Assembly (NCBI GenBank): GCA_949126835.1
Contig: OX421508.1
Location: 16,904,898-16,968,897 of the forward strand
Reading direction: 5' to 3'
Origin: Anisus vortex
Taxonomy: Eukaryota; Mollusca; Gastropoda; Planorbidae
Length of the DNA: 64,000 nt
Shown here: positions 1-12,358 of the stretch, in pieces
Layout: each line of letters begins with the position of its first letter
How positions within the stretch are numbered: the first letter of the stretch is position 1
Program-made: the position numbers and the translations under genes
Notes under the pieces: model-generated
Database searches by the model: none
What the model was told of the DNA's origin: nothing
Seen by the model: only the letters and a program-made list of their open reading frames with translations

Positions 1-1060
1 GTAGTGCGTACAGTTGAGTTATGTACGCACCATACTATTAACACAAGATATATTTTGATTGTTTTAAGGTATATGTCTAAGGTTTATGTTTATTTCTGTG
101 TTCAATTGACAGACCGACGAATACCGGGCTTAAATCCCGGTAAACATTGACATTATTCCGGGATTAAATAAAGACTTTAAGTCAACACATCTCTGGTGTG
201 TAGTCCATCCCGAGTTTCAATCAGAACATTTTGGTCTATAGAGTCCAAAGGAGCAGGGGGACTACTAAAAAGTGCATTTACCACACAATCCTGTACTACA
301 GAGTTTCACTACCCCAAGGTCTAACTATTGTACTTTAAACAGATTAAATATCTTCTTTTTCAACGCACCAATAGAAATGCAGTATTTTGGGTTTAAAATC
401 AACCTTCGAAACTAAAGATTCGCCTACACATTGAATTTTAAATGTTATCTCTACAAAGGTTTGTTTTTAAAATTCATATAAAAGAGTCAAGCTAGTAATT
501 ACAACGTTTAAAAAAAATGATCGTTTTGCCGCATTAATAATTTGGCTTGTATAGAAATCCGCGCTGCATCTACTCGTAAGGACATCTTTTCATCATCAAC
601 TGACAGCTCGTCTTCTTTTTACCGCTCGGAAGGTCGCTCGGTTCGTTTACGTAGGCGGTTTGCTCGTTTCGAACTTGAGCGCGCGGGACGACGGCAGCTG
701 CGTGTGTTTGTGTAGATAATAGAATGACTTTGAATAACTTTGGGATAATATTTGGATAAGCTGTGACATTTCTGGTGGAGCTAGCGTTTTTTACTTTAAC
801 TCCCAAACCATAGCACGTGCATCGTGCTGGCCACACTATATCCTAGTCTGCTCAGTAATTGAATAATTCCGGCGATACGAGTATCGTTCTAGCCTCACAA
901 TCTCCTAATACAATTTGAAAAGCAGTAGTACTTATGTCACGCCATGATGTTTCTGCTCTGGTTAATGTTGCAGTCTAACGTTGACACGAGTATTGTAATG
1001 ACCACACTATTTCCATGTACTTTTTGAATCGGTAGCATTTTCTATCAACCTACTGGACTT
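1..1060. other. Noncoding AT-rich DNA, no gene recognised
   Basis: I see no coding exon, RNA gene or mobile element here. The longest open frame (570-836, - strand, 88 codons) has no recognisable domain and mixed composition, so it is treated as chance. The stretch at 600-840 is somewhat richer in CpG than its surroundings, but it carries nothing I can name. Confidence 0.5.
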
Positions 1061-1065
1061 GTTAA

Positions 1066-1172
1066 ATGTTGGGGAGGGGGGCGGCTCTGCTTAGTTTGAT
1101 AAAAGAGAAGGGGGGGGGGGCTCTGCTTAGGTTGGTAAAAGGGAAGGGGGCGGCTCTGCTTAGTTTGGTAAA
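1066..1172. repeat. G-rich minisatellite, ~3 copies of a ~33-bp unit
   Basis: Three copies of a unit built on GGCTCTGCTTAGTTTGGTAA followed by a G-rich run. The array directly abuts the 3' tail of the SINE at 1173-1412. The unit has no coding meaning. Confidence 0.75.
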
Positions 1173-1412
1173 AGCTCGTATCCCCGTCAGACCAAATTGA
1201 TCTTTTAAGCAGCGTTCACGAGTTTCTGTGGTCCTGTGATGCCAGGGGGATTGTATGGCCAGCACAATGTCCGCCCGCCTTTATTTTCCCCAACCATTAG
1301 CAGAGCTGGGTAGACCCATAGGGACATCCACCAGAACAGGGAACAAATCAGGATTCGAACCGGATACCTTCATGACGCAAGTCGAAAGAACTGCCATTAA
1401 ACCACTGTATTT
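1173..1412 (-). mobile_element. tRNA-derived SINE, diverged copy
   Basis: This is a SINE in minus orientation. Read on the minus strand, the 5' part (about 1410-1345) has a tRNA-like head with a B-box-like GGTTCGAATCCT. A body follows with the words 'CTACCCAGCTCTG' and 'GGCCATACAATCCCC', and then a 3' tail containing GTGAACGCTGCTT. The same order of words occurs at 15110-15376, 20586-20772 and 39672-39885. It is non-autonomous and must borrow LINE machinery. Its tail resembles the 3' end of the LINE at 33.6 kb. This copy is clearly mutated. Confidence 0.75.
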
Positions 1413-1623
1413 TAAATAGGTATAATAAAGGCCGACAAATTACGTAATGCGGTAAACTAATAAAGGAACTGGCCAGTTACACACACATAATTTCTCTTAT
1501 ATAACTTGAATGTACTAGAGTATTTTTAATATAATATATAGCCTAAGTAGTTCACTTGTAGATGTATGGAAACATTCTATGATAGACTAAAATTTGCTTG
1601 ACACCCGTTCGCATTTTTTTTAT

Positions 1624-2472
1624 GGCAGTGTCTATACGTCCGGCGCGCCGGACATATAGTGCGGGATATATACGTCCGGCGACCGGACAAACTATTGCGG
1701 GAGATATTCTTCCGGTGAGCACGTCACGTGACCGCCGGACACATTATTCGGACTATATTATTCCGGCGGGCTTGTTATTTGACCACCCAACTTCAAGTAC
1801 AAACGAGAGACGTATAGCGTATTGATATTAACATATTTATAAAGAAATGGGCATTAAGCCTAAAGGTCTTATTATTAGTTTAATACTTTGAATGGATACA
1901 TTGAATTATATTGTTAAAGTTATGTCCACCCACATGCATAAATGAATGGCTTATCGTAATTGAAATTGTAGCGCAAGTCAAGATGTTTACTAATGACTTT
2001 ATTAAACTACTTTATAAATTGTTTGGTAATGACATTTAACACGTTTTCTAAAGAAATAGCCATTAAGCCTAACAGACGAATTTTTATTTCTTTGATACTT
2101 TGAATGAAATTATGTCCACCCACATGAATAAATGAAGGGTATTCTCGTATGAACTAAAAAAATATCTCGTTTTACTGCATTTGAATTTTAAAAAAAAAGT
2201 GGTGATAGCTGGTGTCGAACCTGCGACACACCGGTTGCCAGAACACGGTACTGATTACTAGGCCACGATTCCTTTATTATACAGTACAACAAATAGTAAT
2301 TAAGCAACTGGGACAAGAACAAACGATTATGCGCATGCGCCAGTAGCTGTGTGCTTTTACTTTATTTGGTCGGTCACGTGACTTGGGTCGCCGGACGCAT
2401 ATCTCGTGCACTATTTGTCCGGTCGCCGGACGTATATCTCCCGCGCTATACGTCCGGACGTGCAGACACTCC
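1624..2472. mobile_element. Non-autonomous DNA transposon with ~100-bp terminal inverted repeats
   Basis: The left end (1624-1735) and the reverse complement of the right end (2472-2370) match over about 100 bp. Both carry GTGTCT near the tip, several copies of CGTCCGG and GCGGGAGATAT, the shared block ATACGTCCGGCGACCGGAC, and GTCACGTGACC at the inner edge. Flanks TTTTTTAT and TTTTTTCT could be an 8-bp target duplication, but they are low in complexity. Inside, a ~110-bp block is directly repeated (about 1841-1955 and 2052-2140). There is no transposase ORF, so it would have to be moved in trans. The superfamily is uncertain. Confidence 0.8.
2200..2273 (-). other. tRNA-like segment inside the TIR element
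   Basis: On the minus strand this reads TGGCCTAGTAATCAGTACC (A-box-like), and about 30 bases later GCAGGTTCGACACC (B-box-like). The acceptor ends do not pair and no 7-nt anticodon loop with a good stem forms, so it is not a working tRNA gene. It is probably a SINE head or a captured tRNA-like piece. Confidence 0.5.
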
Positions 2473-2962
2473 TTTTTTCTATTCCCATGATTGCTTTACA
2501 TTTAATTAAACACATTGTACCCAAGTGATGAGACCCAAACACAGTATAACATGTCTTTTATATTATCCTCTAACCAAACGAGACATTTTATTGCATACAA
2601 TTTTATCTATCAGTACATAATTGACAAGTCTTAACGATTATGCATGCATAAAAGGTCACAAGAAAAAACATTTCCGGTCTTATTCGATCATTTTCTTCGA
2701 AACATGTCTGTGTGCCACGTTACTGGTTGTACGAAAATATGTAGCCTATAGAATTAAATTTTATTTCATTTCCAAAAGATGGCGCCAAAAGAAAACGATG
2801 GATTGTGAATGTCAGATTTGAAGAATAACCTATTTATAATCCCAAACTAATTGCTTGATGTAAAAGAATTTTCGTGTTGTTGTTTTTTTTATAAATCTCC
2901 GCATTGTGTTTTTTTAAATTACAAAAGGACGCAACTCTTAACTAACTTATTTTATAAACAAA

Positions 2963-3407
2963 CAAGCTACATTGCCCGGCGTTGCCCGGGTGAAAAAAAA
3001 AAAAGGACTGTCTGGGGTGCAGATAACAAATTTATAGCCTAAACTACACTTACTGAATACTTTTAGGAAAGTAAATAAATATTGTAATAGGGTAAAAAAA
3101 AATAGTGAAATATTTTTATTTAACAAAATCTATATTGCCTATAGATTTACAATGTCTTTTGTTTTTAAAAGTTTGAAAAATTAATTGTCGAAAAAAAAAA
3201 GAATAGTCTAACTGGAGAATCGAACCCTGGTCGCCCGTTTAGCAGTCCACTACGTTTACCACTGAGCTATCGAAGACACATGTCCGATGTGAAAAATTAT
3301 TAGACGGTATATTGGGCTAGGCCTAGATAGGTCAGTGACACACGTGTTTTCAAATTGACCAAATGGGATCCTCGCGGGGCTTAACACTGTCTTTTTATAT
3401 ATATAGA
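2963..3407 (-). mobile_element. Non-autonomous Helitron, copy 1
   Basis: On the minus strand the element starts TCTATATATATAAAAAG and ends with a GC-rich hairpin (CCCGG-loop-CCGGG) followed by about 8 nt and a terminal CTTG. The flanking bases are A at the 5' side and T at the 3' side, as expected of Helitrons, which insert between A and T without duplicating the target. The canonical Helitron end is CTRR, so CTTG is a variant. It is 445 bp long with no Rep/helicase ORF. A tRNA-like segment lies at 3204-3278. Copies 2 and 3 are at 28417-28903 and 29319-29753. Confidence 0.75.
3204..3278 (-). other. tRNA-like Pol III-type segment carried by Helitron copy 1
   Basis: On the minus strand it contains TAGCTCAGTGG, a full match to the A-box consensus TRGCNNAGYNGG. 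About 35 nt later comes GGTTCGATTCT, one base off the B-box consensus GGTTCGANTCC. GACTGCTAAA sits at the anticodon-loop position, which would read GCT (Ser). The acceptor pairing is only partial. It is a tRNA relic or SINE head rather than a functional tRNA gene. Confidence 0.6.
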
Positions 3408-3409
3408 TG

Positions 3410-5064
3410 CTACATTCAGCCTAACTTACACTTTGAGTATTAATTATCGCCTACTCACTTTTGATGTCAAAAACGGATTCCTCGTAACTAATCTTGTAGC
3501 CGTGGTATATTTCTAAAAGACAAGAACTGGCTGTCGTTGTTGAAATCAATTGTCAAACAGCACCAAAAGCATAATTTTTGTTTACGAAAATGGCTGTAAA
3601 TTTCACCGGAAGTTCACGATCATAGCAGTTCAAAAGGTCACACCTAATTAATACTTGTCAATATGGATGGATAAGTCGGAATAATATCCCATAGCTTAAA
3701 ATTATACAATGGTATCCCTCTAATCATTTGCGCAAGGTCAAGGCTAACTCCCATCTCTCCAGACCCCTCCCCCATTTTCATCACCCAAAAGGGAGAAAAT
3801 AATATCATTGAATAGAAATTACAATAATGAAATGATATTTTTTGTTTGGTTTTGGGAGGGACAGGGGATGGAGAGATAACCAGGTCTTTAACTAGTTCAA
3901 TTCTTTAACTGCGTGTTGTGGGTCATCGTGACTGACTATAAAGCCCCGCGCCCTTTTTTTCTCAACAACCTGTTCCGTTGTTCCTCTTTTGTATTACTCA
4001 CTAAGACACACAAATAAGAAAATTGTGTCTCCCTTGCTTTCACCAAATGCACAGAAACACGAATGAAAGGGCGGATGCGTGGGGATGGGGGGGGAGTTGG
4101 AGAAGACTAGGAGAGGGTGATGGGGAGGTTGGCTGTCGAAAGCTCGCCCCAGTGTCAAACGGTCAATTGTTTGAAAAGCCGGGAACAACACAATGCTATT
4201 CCCCCCCCCCCCCCCACCCTCATCACCTCACGCAGTGAAGGACGTCTCGATAGTGGGAGGGAATAATGTCACATTGTTATGAAATCAACTGGACTGTAGT
4301 AGCAGCTTTAAAATGGTTTCCGCGCCCCCCCCTCCCTTCCTTCACCGCCACCCTCCTCCTTTATTGACCACTGGTGGCACCACACACGCCCCAGCAACAC
4401 CTGTCTCCGTGTTATGTTACCCTGAATGTGGTTGCGTAACTCTAGTTTGTACTTCATTGTCATTCTTTCATTTTCATACGTGTTAATGGTATTGTTTCAT
4501 GGAATGGTGCGATGAGGGGGGGGGGGGGCTAGTATTGTCTACTTTTTTGTTGGCTTTGTCCACTTTGTTACTATTGACCACTTTTGTCCAGAATGTGTCC
4601 ACCCCAGGTCGTAAGCATTGTGATTGCTTTAGCATTACTATTATTGTAAGTCCACAGAATGCCCCCCCCCCCCCACAGTTCATACTGGGCCTACAAAGAG
4701 CATGTCTCCAACTACAATTACAAAAGAAAAGAAAAAGAGCACACACGCACATACACAAAGTATACAAACAAATAGATGCAGTAGGATGTGGACACTGGAT
4801 CTCTTTCCATTTTTTGTTTCAAATTTACAAACGTGTTCTAAACGTTGAAAAACTTTTTTTTTTAAAACACATATTGAAGCTAAACATGTCCCACGTGACT
4901 TTCAGTTGCGTGTTGTGTAAAATTTTTGTTTTTGTTAAGTTAGCCTTTTGCATAATGTGACTATAATGAGTTTACGTTGAAACAACAAACAAGCAATTTA
5001 TTGTCTAGATAAACAAAATTGTAAGTTATTTATAGAACGAAATGTTCTTATTCTATTTTCAAGA
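3410..5064. other. Noncoding DNA with homopolymer runs
   Basis: No gene is supported. The stretch holds poly-C/poly-G runs (4201-4215, 4515-4528, 4662-4674) and some pyrimidine-rich stretches (4320-4365). Open frames on both strands at 4483-4960 are stop-free largely because of those runs and show no domain. Confidence 0.5.
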
Positions 5065-5065
5065 A

Positions 5066-5145
5066 TAATAATACTTGTATAGCGCATATCCCGTTGGGAA
5101 CAGTTCTATGCGCTGTCAACAGTCACTAACAAAGTACATACAACG
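5066..5145 (-). mobile_element. LINE/SINE 3'-tail fragment
   Basis: The words AGCGCATATCCCGTTGG and CAGTTCTATGCGC are the reverse complement of the 3' tail of the composite element at 20813-21080. This is therefore a 5'-truncated, minus-strand copy of that tail. Nothing coding remains. Confidence 0.65.
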
Positions 5146-5149
5146 AATA

Positions 5150-6590
5150 AAAGATAAAAATGTATACATGAAAAATATTATCTTTCTTTCACGAGCAGCT
5201 CCTAGACCTATAATGGGTTATCTGAAATTGACTAGAAAAACCAACAACTTTACGTCATTTAAAACCTTATTCAAAATGTAATACTATACTTAAATCGCCA
5301 ACAAGCGTGGAAGGTATTAATAGTCTGTATTAGAAAGGCCGAATATAAATATAAGATAAGCAAAACAAATCAGAGATGGTTTGTACATGTCTATTATTAT
5401 GAGCTTACTTAAAAAAAAAAACAAGCTCTGTATGATAAAAAAAATAATTCATAAATATAACAAAAATCTCAGTAGTTCTTGTGGTCTATCTGGAGTTCTC
5501 ATTCCAATGGGATATTTTAAAAATACAACAGGCTTGCCGAATGACACTGAGTCTAACCACACGGACTTATTATTGAGGGCGACTGGACATTGTGCTGGCC
5601 ACGAAATCTCTCTGGACAATGAAGCTGATGAGGTCCGCATAACTCCTACGGTCTCCCCCCCCCCTCCTCCCAAAGTCATATCGTGTTTCTTCACTAATAT
5701 TACAGTCGCATTATAATGTATCATATTGTAGATAAACATTGAAAGGGGGAAGGGAACAAACCAGATATTTAGTAATGCAGAAGTCAAGGTGCAATGAGAT
5801 TGTTTTTAGAAGCACAATGACGCGACTATTGGAACTAAAAGACCACAACGACACACCTCATTAGCTTAAACACTTCTTTGAATTCAAGTTATCGATCTAC
5901 CTAGCTGATGTCATAGTTGACAATGTCAACAAACAAACTATAAACTGTATTTGCTTAACTTGAACTACAATATAGATTTACTACGCGCGGTATTCTCTGT
6001 TTTAGTGTTGACATTGACTAAATGTCCACACATTTTGGACCTAAGTTCCGTACGACCAACAATGAACCCGCCCCACCCCCCTTCCCCCACACACCCACTG
6101 GGAGCCGCTCACAGATTTGATATTGTGTTTACCCACAGATCAAAGTACCAGTGTGGGCCGAGAGACCGGGGCTGGGTATTTCGGCTTAACACCCCCTACC
6201 TACCGTCCTCCTCGCCACAGCCTCTTTGTTTACGTTACAGCTTCGGACCAACAGGTGCAACCCACTTCGGTAAATAGACAAACTGGACATTGGAGGCTTT
6301 TCACTCTGACTTGCCACTTGTAAACTAGTAAAGCCCAAATAGAAAACGAATTTGGGAGCTCATTAGACTACACTTGAAGAAGAAAAAGATGCAATTTAGA
6401 CTATACAAAAAAACAACAACTAGCCATTGAAAAATTTTCTAAAACTTTAAAAAGACAGATACACAGGGAATATTAACTCACATATAATATAGATAGAGAC
6501 TAGAAAAATATAGATAGATTATATGGGTCTAATATTAACAGTTCAAAAAGTACAATTAGACAGATATATAGATGGAAACATGAATAGATA
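5150..6590. other. Noncoding DNA; a short non-repetitive GC-richer patch at 6055-6280
   Basis: No exon is recognised. At 5585-5625 a few words resemble the SINE body (ATTGTGCTGGCCAC), but this is too little for a call. The patch at 6055-6280 is more complex in sequence than its surroundings. It holds AGATCAAAG (6137-6145, a TCF/LEF consensus) and CTTTGTTT (6224-6231, a Sox-type site on the opposite strand). Such sites occur by chance, so a regulatory role is only a suggestion. Confidence 0.35.
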
Positions 6591-6597
6591 GATATAT

Positions 6598-6855
<258 letters not shown>

Positions 6856-6859
6856 GCAG

Positions 6860-7415
6860 TCCATCTCAGGAAATAAATATGTTTCATTGGTTGAATAACA
6901 TACATGCAGTCATGACAAGACAATAAATACATTTATTGATATACAATACAACATGAATCTTAACTCTGTAAAACTTTAATTACATGAACTAGAACTGTCT
7001 AGATTTAAATTATTTCTTCACAAATATTTAACATTGTCTTATTCCAACCTATCCTTGGCAAGAAACAAATAAATTTAAATGATTACCATTGAATAGTTGC
7101 GTAGCCAGGATTTCAAGATGGGACAAGGGAGAAAGAAAGGGGTGCGCAAAATCCGAGGGGAGGGGGGGATGTGGAGACATCAATTTTGAAACGTAAATTC
7201 CGCCTCACCAGGACCATATGATACATTATTCATGAGCCTAGCCCTAGTTGGTACCAAACTTGGTACAAAGTTAGTACAAACAGAGGCGAATGACAAAAAA
7301 ACGAGATACATTTTTGGCTGGAAAAACTCAATGAAAGCCGAACTACCGTAAACTGCTGTTTGACTGTACACGCATGTAGGCTATAAGCCATATATGTTTA
7401 AATAGAAAAATGTAC
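6860..7415. other. Noncoding DNA, no feature recognised
   Basis: AT-rich single-copy-looking sequence. A 63-codon minus-strand frame at 7180-7371 has no recognisable domain. Confidence 0.5.
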
Positions 7416-7655
7416 ACATTTAGATATGTAAACCAAACCCATACAATTACATTTAGATATATTAACAAATACACTTACATTTAGATATATTAACACATAC
7501 ACTTACATTTAGATACATTAACACATGCACTTAAATTTAGATATATTAACACATACAATTAGGCCTACATTTAGATATATTAACACATACACTTACATTT
7601 ACATATATTAACACATACACTTACATTTAGATATATTAACACATACACTTACATT
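7416..7655. repeat. 28-bp minisatellite, ~8 copies
   Basis: Tandem copies of a 28-bp unit based on ACATTTAGATATATTAACAC followed by ATACACTT, with point changes and small indels (for example an extra GGCCT near 7562). Confidence 0.85.
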
Positions 7656-7659
7656 AAGG

Positions 7660-8640
7660 CATTTCGCAGAATAAATAAATGTATTATAAAATTCTTTTAG
7701 TTAGATATGCATAAAAATATATGCAAGAATATGTAGACATGAAGATAAGGGAAAGTTCAAAGATTCAATTCTATAGGCCGTCATCGTTTTATCATTAAAG
7801 GAATGAAGATATGAAATATTCAATCAACACGGAATAAAAAAAATTCATGTCTCGCACGGATACTTTTAAAAAGAATAATAAACTATTACATAATAAACTA
7901 TTACACAATAGAATTCTTTTAGGCGAACACCTTTTTGTTGCTGCTGCAGAGAAAATTAAATGAATTTTGTATCAGAAGGTCAGGCCTACCTATCAATTAC
8001 AAGGTGTACAATATGTAGGTCTATAATATACAAGAATAAATAATAGACAGAAATTGACAATTAGTATATGATGTAAAACCCATCAGAGGATTTCACAGTG
8101 TCTTCATCCTCATCATTGAAACATATTATGGTCCTTGTCTTGTTATCCATTCTCAAAGTGTTTACATTTTTATAATGGGAAACATAGGGCCCCTGTCACT
8201 ATCTATATAAATAATTGCATACAAGCACTGAACTAAAATTCTCTAGGCTACATCTAAAATATCTTTTAAGCCTAAAACAACTGAAATGGGACTCTTATGA
8301 TTATAAATATATACTTTTAAAATAATAAATATAGATCTACTATTGAATCAATAAATTTACTATAACATATCAAACATACTATAAAAAAAATCAAATATGG
8401 TATTAAAGTATAAAATATAATATTCGTGATAAAATGATAGACATTGTTGGTATAAAATACTGTAGATCTGGGACTTATCTACTATAGAAGACAATTCAAA
8501 GATCTATGAAAATATCACCAGTAGAATCACTTAGTTCAAAATAAGGAAAGTTGTAGTACTTGAAACACCCCAATCTTACTTAAACATTGTAATATAATGG
8601 TTAGTAAAAAAATTTTTTGTCGGAATACAAAAAGTCCATA
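7660..8640. other. Very AT-rich noncoding DNA
   Basis: No ORF, repeat array or mobile element could be recognised in this stretch. Confidence 0.5.
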
Positions 8641-8645
8641 GTGGT

Positions 8646-8716
8646 AGTGATGTAGCGTTCATTCATGTGTGTGGCATCTGCACACAGAAGGATTGTGTGG
8701 CAAGCAAGCCCTACCT
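8646..8716 (-). mobile_element. Truncated SINE fragment (3' half)
   Basis: Words GATGTAGCGTTCA and AGGATTGTGTGGC match the minus-strand SINEs at 20586-20772 and 15110-15376 in order and spacing. The tRNA head is missing. The 9-bp tandem array starts about 45 bp beyond, on the side where the head should be. Confidence 0.65.
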
Positions 8717-8761
8717 TGCATTATCATTTCTTTCCTCACATTTTTCATGGACTCCTCGCAG

Positions 8762-9012
8762 CTTGGTAGTCTTGGTAGTCTTGGCAGTCTTGGTAGTCTT
8801 GGTAGTCTTGGCAGTCTTGGCAGTCTTGGCAGTCTTGGTAGTCTTGGTAGTCTTGGTAGTCTTGGTAGTCTTGGCAGTCTTGGCAGTCTTGGCAGTCTTG
8901 GTAGTCTTGGTAGTCTTGGTAGTCTTGGCAGTCTTGGCAGTCTTGGTAGTCTTGGCAGTCTTGGTAGTCTTGGCAGTCTTGGTAGTCTTGGCAGTCTTGG
9001 TAGTCTTGGTAG
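8762..9012. repeat. 9-bp minisatellite, 28 units of two types
   Basis: Twenty-eight head-to-tail nonamers, each either CTTGGTAGT or CTTGGCAGT. The two types differ only by T/C at position 6 and occur in a non-regular order. Because 9 is divisible by 3, open frames result on both strands (LVV/LAV, GSL, and DYQ/DCQ repeats on the minus strand). I do not regard these as protein. Confidence 0.95.
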
Positions 9013-9231
9013 GTCCCAGAAAAAAAAATCAATTTTCTAATAACTTAAAAATGAAAAAAACGGATTTTCAACTCTTTAGTAATTCTTGAAGTTATTGAGT
9101 ATACTTTTAAGCAAAAGATCTTGACTATCTTCTAGATTTCATACAATTTTTTTGTTTAATTAAAACATAAATTCTCAATAAATAGACAAATTCTCGAATT
9201 ATTTATGCAGAGAAATATTTCAAAGGGTTAC

Positions 9232-10160
9232 TTGAGACACATTATACCATAATCCATTGGTTAAAAGTAAGTGATGTTATCACATTATACCATAATCCAT
9301 TGATTAAAAGTAAATAATGTTATTACATTATACCATAATCCATTGATTAAAAGTAAATGATGTTATCACATTGTAGGGCCTACCATAATCCATTGTTTAA
9401 AACTAGTTAAAAGTAAATGATGTTATCACATTGTACCATAATCCATTGATTAAAACTAGTTAAAAGTAAATGATGTTATCACATTGTATCATAATCCATT
9501 GATTAAAACTAGTTAAAAGTAAATTATGTTAAAATATCACATTATACCATAATTCATTGATTAAAACTAATTAAAAGTAAATGATGTTATCACATTGTAC
9601 CATAATCCATTGATTAAAACTAATTAAAAGTAAATTATGTTATCACATTGTACCATAATCCATTGATTAAAACTAATTAAAAGTAAATTATGTTAAAATA
9701 TCACATTATACCATAATTCATTGATTAAAACTAATTAAAAGTAAATGATGTTATCACATTGTATCATAATCCATTGATTAAAACTAGTTAAAAGTAAATT
9801 ATGTTAAAATATCACATTATACCATAATTCATTGATTAAAACTAATTAAAAGTAAATGATGTTATCACATTGTACCATTATCCATTGATTAAAACTAATT
9901 AAAAGTAAATTATGTTATCAAATTGTACCATAATCCATTGATTAAAACTAATTAAAAGTAAATTATGTTAAAATATCACATTATACCATAATTCATTGAT
10001 TAAAACTAATTAAAAGTAAATGATGTTATCACATTGTACCATAATCCATTGATTAAAACTAATTAAAAGTAAATTATGTTATCACATTGTACCATAATTC
10101 ATTAATTAAAAGTAAATGATGTGATCACATTATACCATTATCCATTGATTAAACTTATTA
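9232..10160. repeat. ~53-bp AT-rich minisatellite, ~17 copies
   Basis: Tandem copies of a unit containing ACCATAATCCATTGATTAAA, AACTAATTAAAAGTAAATGA and TGTTATCACATTGT. Unit length varies: about 43 bp in the first copies (lacking AACTAATTAA), 53 bp in most, and about 58 bp in copies with an added TTAAAATATC. Long and short units recur in a fixed order (for example from 9480, 9660 and 9930), suggesting block duplication. Confidence 0.9.
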
Positions 10161-10257
10161 TGATAATAGGACGATGATGTTAACACACTTTACTATGATT
10201 GGTTCATTTTTCAAATATATTTTAGTGTGGGTTGGGAACTTGGAATATAAAATAAAA

Positions 10258-10396
10258 CTATTTGAGAATGTACTATTTGAGAATGTACTATTTGAGAATG
10301 TACTATTTGAGAATGTACTATTTGAGAATGTACTATTTGAGAATGTACTATTTGAGAATGTACTATTTGAGAATGTACTATTTGAGAATGTACTAT
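10258..10396. repeat. 15-bp minisatellite, ~9 perfect copies
   Basis: About nine identical copies of ACTATTTGAGAATGT. The lack of variants indicates recent expansion. The unit is a multiple of 3 and so yields FENVL / IVHSQ repeat frames, which are not called as genes. Confidence 0.95.
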
Positions 10397-10399
10397 TCT

Positions 10400-12358
10400 A
10401 GAAGCCTTTACTCCCACCCCATCTAGTCGCCCCCTCCCTCCCTTTTCCAAAACATCCACAGAAGCCAATGGTAATGATAATTTTATCACTAATTAATTCC
10501 GATACACTTTAATACTTTAGTAAATACAATGTATTTAAACATACAGGCTACAAATACTGTTATATCGAATGAATAATTTAAATTTTACTCCAGGGCTGTT
10601 ATTATCATGATATGCATCGTATTATCTTTAGGGTGAGCCATTGTTTTGTATCAGCATTCACCTTTGACACCTTAGTGCTAAGAGCTGTAACACCCTTTTG
10701 ACAGAATTTTTTTTTTAATAAAGAAGATTTTACACATTATTAGAAACGGCATGAGTTAGCTTCCCTTGTTGCCCTAGCAACAAAATGTGTACATAACAAA
10801 ATAGCAAAACACAAACAAGTCGAAGTTTTAAAAAGTCGCTGGATTTTGTAAGGTGATGTCAACTGGTGCAGGTCACACACGCAAACACACACACACACAG
10901 TGGGAGATAAGACGATCATTTTACAGTTGCAGGACTTGGGTGGGAGGTGATACTCGGATCATTTCCTTTTGTTGTTGTTTTTATTTTTGAGGTCTAAATT
11001 ACCTGCTAATGGCTTTCACCTGTGGCCCTCTCCCGTCAACGACATACTATTCATGAAATAAAATGTGTGTGGTGTACTGACGAAGGGAACATCTAATACA
11101 AAAAGACGCCCCTATTTTTGTTTAACCTGTGTTTAACATCTCAACATCAATTCAGTGTGCCAAATTCAAAGTTTTTTTTTTTTATATTCCATGTGTCCTG
11201 TGGCCCGCGACGATGTCACAGGTGGTGGGCCTCGACAGAAGGTCCGCATTTATGGCCTATCCAGGGGGAAACACTTAATTTAAATGGCCCACTTGCAAGA
11301 ATGGTGGTAGAATGAGATTAAAATGCTTTCATCTCACACTAGCAAGGCAGGGCAGATACGGGAGTGTAAGGCCATATAGCCTTGAAGTTTGGGTGACACG
11401 TTTTCATATGAAAGAAATGTGTTTTGATATGTGAATAGTAACATCATTTGACAGAAACTGTCATGTTTTCATCCACACAAAGACGTTCATAGAGATAGGT
11501 AGAGACAGAGAGAGAGAGAGAGTGATGGTTGGTTGGTGATGGTCATAATTTGTAAAGCGCGTCAGACCATGCTATTCTATTCAGCTTGCAGAGTGTGATC
11601 TCTTTCCACAATTAGCGGATAATTTAATGATAATTCTTAAACCATTAGCCAAGAATCGTTTATGTTCAATGCCATCTTGATTCTGAATAGATAGAATAGA
11701 TAAAGATAGATAAATAGACAGATAAATATGCATAATTACAAAGATGCATACACGGATACATGGATAGTTGGATGAAAAGATAGAAGGATGAATAAATTGA
11801 TAATTTGAGGGATGGATGGGAGAATTGATTGATTGACGATAATGGAAGAAAGGCTGACTAGATCTTCTTATCACAAATAATATTTCTATAAAAAAGATTT
11901 TTGAATACTTTTTTAGATGCATATACCATATATATATATATGTATATATATTTATATCTATATATATATAAAGAAAGAGAGAGAGAGGACGAGAGGATGA
12001 GAGGTGTCACGCAGACAGATAGATAGAAAGATACATTAATAGTTAAACAAAAATGGATATAGATTATATAAAGATTTAGCTATAGATAAGGACAGTGATA
12101 AAGATAGATGGATAGATATATAAAGATATAAATATATATATATATAACGATTTATGGTGCAAAGCTAGTTAGAAAGGTAAAAGGACGGATCTCTAGAGGC
12201 ATTAGCATTTAATTATGTCATGTGGGTTATCGGCCTTTTTGTCATTTGCAAACACTCTTTTGTTTACATTTTTAACCTTACTTTTGACATGTTACATTTT
12301 TCCATTTATATATTTTCTATATATTTTAATATTCTGTTTTTCTTGTATCTATTTACAG
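10400..12358. other. Upstream region / intron 5' of the Sox exon
   Basis: No coding exon is seen. Microsatellites are present: CA at 10880-10900, GA at 11505-11522, scattered GATA/GGAT at 11690-11815 and AT at 11925-11975. The last ~150 bases before 12359 form the 3' end of an intron, T-rich and closing with TATTTACAG. One or more 5' exons of the Sox gene must lie further upstream, either unrecognised in this window or outside it. An ATG at 12215 lies in frame with the Sox ORF, but the codons after it read through the polypyrimidine tract and give only hydrophobic residues. Confidence 0.55.

Noticed and set aside
3204..3278. Functional tRNA-Ser(GCT) gene
   Set aside because: The A and B boxes look right, but the acceptor stem pairs only in part and the anticodon stem is poor. 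Homologous pieces sit in two other Helitron copies, so it is an element component.
5449..5787. Overlapping 111- and 112-codon ORFs on both strands
   Set aside because: They are kept open by a C/G run and have no domain. Part of the region has a few SINE-like words.
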